Below are positions 58,421 to 64,000 of a stretch of 64,000 bases of DNA, in pieces (position 1 is the first letter of the stretch; every line of letters begins with the position of its first letter). The position numbers were made by a program, and so were the translations under genes. This stretch comes from Macrosoma leucophasiata (lineage: Eukaryota; Arthropoda; Insecta; Lepidoptera; Hedylidae), in NCBI GenBank assembly GCA_036365455.1, contig JAWQUS010000023.1, forward strand, positions 9,052,001-9,116,000, given 5' to 3'. The notes below the pieces were generated by a model. It worked only from the letters and a program-made list of their open reading frames with translations, was not told the DNA's origin and did no database searches.

Positions 58421-60800
58421 TCGTCCAGCGATCTTATAATATATCCGTTTAGATCTCAATGCTTTTGTCTTTGGAGCCTACAACCTCAGTATATTGTAAT
58501 GTTGAACTTGGCTCCCGTTTTTCCCTTTTATGTTTTTGGTAGAATCCACATTCTTTTCATTCAACGAAGACCTTCGTTTTAACCCTTAAACGGGGTACTC
58601 GTCTCGACAAATAAAATCCTCTCCGCAACGTCCTAGGCCGAGGCACGGCCCCGCATGGGTCACCCTTAGGTAATTGCGCTAACTTTTTTGCTTAGGCTGG
58701 AGCGCCTCCTGTGCTCGCCTATTGCCCGGTGAAGTAGTAGACTAGTGAAAAAAAAAATAGGTTATACCATTACATTAACAATTCTAAGCATTCAGTATAT
58801 TTCTATACGTAAAATTTTGTATAGATGCAATCATAATCAGTTAACTGGTTGAACAAGTGCAGTAACGCTCTAAATACTCCTATCAGTGTTGCACAATGTT
58901 ATTGAAGTATGATTAATATCACCCGGTTTCCACGTTATTGGTAAGATCTGTTTAATTAGATTTTGGACACGCTACTTAGTCCTGGAGAGTTGGTAGGTAG
59001 CGAGAGACTTTTCTATCTCACAATCTGCCTACGTTTGTCTAATAGTTTTTAACACATAACACACACATAAGAAGCTATTCATAATTTCATAGGTTCTAGA
59101 AAAGTCTAGCGTTAGTTAAGCGTAATCTATTGTCGGGTGCTGCACGTGCATTTGGAGTACTTTGGATTGATGACTCCATAAAAGGCGCTCAGCCGCCTCT
59201 CAACGCCTTGAGCGCCCTTAAAATTGCGTTCGTCGATTATCTGATGAAGTCGACTATGGCCGTCTCGATACGAGCTGCCAACAAACGGCCATTGGACCTA
59301 CAATATTTATTTATTATTCTCGCATTTATTCATAGTCTCGCATGATAAAGCTGCTAATCAACTCTATAATGTGTGCAAAACCAAGTGATATAATTAGTGT
59401 AATTTGACAGCGTGTCGTGTTTAGCACATTATTTGATGCGCCTAATTGCAATAAGCGGTCTGCAATACGCTCATTATGGTAAATGACCGTTCAGGATTTT
59501 ATACTTTGCATAAAATATATTTTGCTGTATGTGGTTTTAGGGAAGCAACTAGAATGGTAGTGACTCCATCGCTCCATGGAGGAGAATTATTCCGCGTGTG
59601 TGTGTGTGATCACACGGGCAAAACTTGGTTCAGGGGTAGAAAGGCAAGGGATCTGCATTTCGACCTGTGATTTAGGAAAAACCCTGACGTCGTGAGAGAA
59701 TTAAACGAATTTAAATTTCCAGTTTATCCATAAAATACGACGCGGACACATATATAATACGTTTCTGTGTGACCGCATTGTTTTTACATTTCTTTTCTAA
59801 GTAAATGGGGAAAATAATGTTCGAATTTAGTAACGCACAGGTGAATCGTTTAATTGTAACGTATAAATATACATCTTTACCAACATGCGTATTGCGTGTG
59901 CGTGCTGAACTGCTGATGACATAAGTTTACATATCAGCATGCGTTCGAAATGTATCAGCTATGTTCGAAACGAATTTTATAACAGTCCTTACTTCGATGG
60001 CTGAAAGGGCCAGTATTTCTAGGGGTGAAGTGGTTCGGCGTTCATTTTCTTGCTAGGCTCTTGTGGTCGCACGTAGGTGCTGTGCTTGTAGTGTTGTAAG
60101 CGATCGTTCATCGCGGTGATGGCCAACGTAGCCCGTAACCTCCCAAATTATTACCGCTCTCCGTTTCATATTTGAAACTACTAGTATGTTGATACTACTA
60201 TATAGTTGATTTTCAGCTGCATTAGTTGAAGGTCAAGAAGAAGAACCTTAACAGATGTAGCTACTTAAGTTACTGACTGCCAATGTCCCACTTTTAATTT
60301 GAAAAAATGTTCGACTACCATAAATAATACGAATATCGCTTCATCTACTTATCGCTATAAATAGATAAGTACTAATTTCAGTAATCCATTAGTTATAATT
60401 TCAGCGGACCAGCCGCTTTTTTCTAGACATACATTATATATCACCTAATCAATACAAAAAACGTCCACGTGCTTATCAGAATAACTCAGATAATTTCAAA
60501 TTAAAGTAAGCATGTGGATATTTATAGTCTACATCTTTTTGCATATCATTAATTATAATATACTACATACCCGTGCATAAATTAAGTAGAATTAAAAATC
60601 AATCTACAATATCTGCGTCCACTGAACCAAAAATTACAAATACAATCCTTGTACGTAGGTGGGACGGCACACTTATGACCTATCAACACTAGGCCATATA
60701 ACCGGAACACTTTGATAATTTAATCGTAATCGGATCATCGGCTTTGAAATCAAGTTTACGGCATTGAAACAAACTTCGATCAATCTTTATAATTTATCAT
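58421..60800. other. Unassigned, with GC-richer islands
   Basis: GC-rich patches at 58,590-58,740 (CCGAGGCACGGCCCCGCATG), 59,120-59,300 and 60,020-60,160 may be repeat fragments or exons, but none has a recognised domain. A SINE A scrap (CCATATAACCGGAACAC) lies near 60,692. Confidence 0.4.
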
Positions 60801-61250
60801 TGAGAAAATGTCCCAAAAATTTGTGGAAATCGATGACAGCTCCGTATTTTTAACTGTGGAAGATATAAAATACATTAGCGCTTCCTTTCTTTTAACTTCA
60901 CAATTTTTTGATGCAGGAAACTGCACAAAGGGGACGTTTAGTATCACCAAGTTTGACAGAAAATCAACGCTCTATGTAATGTACATATCAATAAAATTGA
61001 GGATAAATTTTTATTGGAATCGGCGACGATTTACAAGATTAATCGGTAAGGTATTAAAATGGGAAAGGGCCATCGTACTAACGGTTCAATTACTGTCATT
61101 ACCAACCAATGAAATCAGCTGATCTATTTTGTTTCATTAGACCAGTTTTACTAATTTTTTTCGAGTGTTATGTTTACCTCATAAATGTTAAAAAAGTAGT
61201 TGTTGTAGTATTTGTGAGTTATAAATATTGAAAAAATATCTAAATAATTA

Positions 61251-61396
61251 CCCCCTTATTCATAAACGTACATTAGATACGTTTAAGCTGTAGAATGCTT
61301 TGTCCTTGTCAGTTGCATTGCCAAATATGCAGGATAGAAAGAGACAAAGGAGAGATTAGCAACACATTAGCTAAAATACGTTTATGAATAAGGGGG
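61251..61396. mobile_element. Harbinger-type MITE family M2, intact
   Basis: CCCCCTTATTCATAAACGTA and its complement, flanked by TTA on both sides; 146 bp. Confidence 0.9.
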
Positions 61397-61399
61397 TTA

Positions 61400-63120
61400 G
61401 TGTTTCTATTAGTTTTATCTTCATCTCATTTCACCTACGTAGATATTTTACCGTATTAACGTTTTTTATAAACTTGGTAGCGGAGGTAGATAACAATCGA
61501 AACATCGTAACCAGTAGAAATTCCGGAGAACTATTGGAAATTGATGCTAAAAATAATCAGAATAATCGTTTCCTAGTAACCGAATTAAGTATGCTTAAAT
61601 GCTCGTAGAAAATACATAAATATACTTTCTTGAACATATTTTTCTCAATCTCAGATCAGGTTTAGCAACTCAGCATGAAAGAAGCCGTGGTCACCAATAT
61701 CTATTTTTGTATACACCAAACTTTAAAATCAAATGCATTTCTGGGCAATTAAATTTACATTATAGCCCACAGACTGCATCTTATTAGACATTCGGTGGTT
61801 CTTGGATTAGAAAGTTGCCTTTTATAACATTTAGTCATTATGGTGATTATTACAATTAATCGGGTATACCTATATAATACTCATAGTTATTTAATGCTGA
61901 ATTCCGGTCGCGACTTCTTTCATATGAACTTTAGATATAGATAAAAAGTATACCTACCTAATTGATGATCTACAGATAAGTAAAAACCACACTCTATTCG
62001 TTTTGTACTACCTTCCTATATATGTACCACTGGTACAGTTTAGTATTGTACTACTGGTAATAAGTAGGAAGTAACTATGTAAACTATGGAAATAGGATAT
62101 CAAAACTAGTTAAAATTTAGTTAAGTCATAGTGTCCTTTTAAAAGATCATATTGCGCCAAAAAGGAGGAACCCCACGACGAACAAAGTTAAGGACACAAT
62201 AATAGTTAAACAAATGTTACTAACGCGACGCTGCGGTATTATGATATGACACGATAAAGCTTTTTCTTCTATTTGAAATTCATACGATCAACTGATGAAT
62301 GATGATGTGATTTGTAATTTACTGATTTTGACGTGTTTGTGGACTGGTTCCTTTTTGTACAGGTAAGTCCTTTTATGGTCGGCACGTGTCACGTATTTTT
62401 TCCACAAGAAACAGAGAAAATAGTGTTCAATTAAATAAAACATGTCCAATCACCTAAACAAAAAACTAGCTTACCTAGTTTCTGAGCAGTATTAAAAACT
62501 AGTTTTAGATAAACATAATTAGCAAAAAATTTTTTGCTTAGAATAAACGTATTTATCTTAACTACACAAACACATTTGATGTTTTTTTTTAAGGATGGGG
62601 GGGATGGGATTCATCCAAATGTTACAAAATCTCACCAGACGGGAGAGATTGAAAATATGCTCATCATATAGATAAATAAATAAGTATAATTTGAGCAAAT
62701 CTATTGTACACATACTTACTTCATTTTGTAAGTATAACAATCTGTACATAACAAATTAACTTAATTTGTATTTGTACTATTTTAGATAAAATAAATGAAA
62801 TTTAGATAAATAACGGTGATAGTGAGAGTTGAGGTGTAATAAAACTGCCTTCTCTAGTATATTGATAAATCGAATGTGGACATAGGTATTTATATTTATG
62901 ATAGCATTTTTAGACACAATTAATTAACATAAATGATAGATCCTGATTTTTATTCGATTATATTCTAGGCGTATCACATTTCTTACCTAATTTTGGATCT
63001 AACGAATCAGCGGTTTGGTATTTGATTTACTTCTTTACCTAAGGCATCCGATATAAATGTCTAAATGTGGAATGACAAAAAATTTAATAGTTACATTTAA
63101 AATTCATACCATGTTTTATC
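61400..63120. other. Unassigned AT-rich sequence
   Basis: No gene or recognised repeat. Confidence 0.4.
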
Positions 63121-63254
63121 GATGTGTTATCATAAATCTTTCGATGTTTATCGTTTTAGTGGGTTATGGCTTATTGTGCGTGTAGATCTACCTATGTCTA
63201 CTAATTATTATAAAGAGGTAAAGTTTGTAGCTTTGATTGTTTATTTTTTTGGTA

Positions 63255-63422
63255 GGGGGTTTATCTTCAGAAATACTGAAGCGATCATGAAAATTCTTGC
63301 ACAATCAGAAAACTGCACTATTCAGGAGTGCTATAGGCATAGGTATATTTTATTATGATAGTAGTAGGTAATGCAGTCAACATTGCACCAGTACGAAACC
63401 GGGAGGGGGGGGGGGCGGCTAG
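63255..63422 (+). mobile_element. Helitron 3' end fragment
   Basis: TTATCTTCAGAAATACTGAA, CTATTCAGGAGTGCTATAGG and a terminal GGGGCGGCTAG|T at 63,422 match the fragment at 5291-5512. Confidence 0.65.
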
Positions 63423-63424
63423 TT

Positions 63425-63880
63425 CTTTATAAAGGTAACTAGAGTAGTTAATTAGTATAGGTACTAACATTGGCGAACGTCCGGTAAGCTCCGAAATGCG
63501 TCCGTTTAGTTGGCAACTATGTTATATCTCCCATATGATGCAATAAGACGTCATTGAGGCAGACCTTTGTTAAACCTTAATAGGTATGGCCCATGATTAA
63601 CCGATCACCTTGTATATATATGTATTATAAACTTCATAGGTACATACCTATATTAAAGACTTGACTGATTACTCATCTCACAATCAGTGTACTTGATATC
63701 TACTGTAAATGATAGGTTGAGGAAAAAGTCTTTTCGCATTATAGTATGTATGAACTTGTAATAAAATCTCTTTGGCTGTAGTATTTGTATCTGGCTGGTT
63801 TTGGTATCATTGAAAGTTAAAATTTTAAAGAACATAATTCCAAATTCAAATTAGGCAAATGTGTGGTTTTCATTTGTTTT
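63425..63880. other. Unassigned; should contain the mariner 5' end
   Basis: The mariner terminal repeat should lie within roughly 200 bp upstream of 63,894, but its partner is outside the window so I cannot identify it. Confidence 0.4.
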
Positions 63881-63893
63881 TCGTTCTGTCAAG

Positions 63894-64000
63894 ATGAGTG
63901 AATGTAATAAAGAAATTCGATACATTTTAAAATTTTACTACAAAAAAGGTAAAAATGCAACGCAAGCCGCGAAAAATATTTGCGATGTTTATGGACCTAG
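63894..64000 (+). CDS. Mariner transposase, N-terminus, cut by window edge
   Basis: ATG at 63,894 opens a frame of 35 codons that runs off the end. It includes EIRYILKFYYKKGKNATQAA followed by KNICDVYG. This is the first helix-turn-helix of mariner-family transposases, which in full length has about 345 residues with a downstream DDD catalytic domain. No stop occurs before the edge, so intactness cannot be judged. Confidence 0.85.
   Translation, partial: MSECNKEIRYILKFYYKKGKNATQAAKNICDVYGP

Noticed and set aside
58103..58459. 118-codon minus-strand frame
   Set aside because: It is antisense to the family C SINE, whose pol III boxes explain the sequence.

Overview
The window looks like intergenic or intronic DNA from a moth or butterfly. 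It is AT-rich, has no host gene I can recognise with confidence, and is packed with transposable elements of lepidopteran character. These include short Helitrons with A|TC...CTAG|T borders, palindromic MITEs, several tRNA-derived SINE families, a 5S rRNA-derived SINE, non-LTR retrotransposon fragments, a gypsy/errantivirus-type LTR remnant and the start of a mariner transposase. The species call is an inference from these families; no search was run.

Layout: 1-10.4 kb holds MITEs, SINEs, Helitron pieces and a SINE nested inside a MITE. The stretch 10,447-13,554 is the most notable locus: a 3.1-kb element with ~413-bp, nearly identical terminal inverted repeats, a GAA target duplication, and one intron-containing minus-strand gene for a FEN1/XPG-like PIN nuclease with an acidic tail. 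From 15.6 to 17.9 kb there is a GC-rich repeat and SINE fragments. From 19.6 to 22.6 kb lies a non-LTR retrotransposon split by a 916-bp Helitron; removing the Helitron restores the reading frame. From 23.4 to 25.85 kb is an LTR element with a tRNA-Ser primer site, 67-bp leader repeats, env remnants and no visible gag or pol. From 26 to 37 kb are SINEs, hairpins, a tRNA-like sequence and a Helitron-derived minisatellite. From 38 to 39.4 kb is a second LINE on the minus strand. From 44.2 to 45.2 kb are a SINE, a second GC-rich repeat and a MITE. Around 45.66-45.96 kb is a repeat-free, CpG-rich patch with an E2F-type site and a strong splice donor, which could be a host first exon. From 48 to 64 kb are the 5S-derived SINE with a 12-bp target duplication, an RTE-like RT fragment, more SINEs and MITEs, a tRNA-Ser 3' half carrying CCA, and a truncated mariner transposase at the right edge.

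The elements do not form a pathway; what links them is nesting and insertion order. The nuclease element is the youngest datable one because its two ends differ by about one substitution and one T-run length change. The best candidate for something undescribed is this nuclease-carrying element, which shows no recognisable DDE transposase. An Academ-type (XPG-nuclease-bearing) DNA transposon is the leading explanation.
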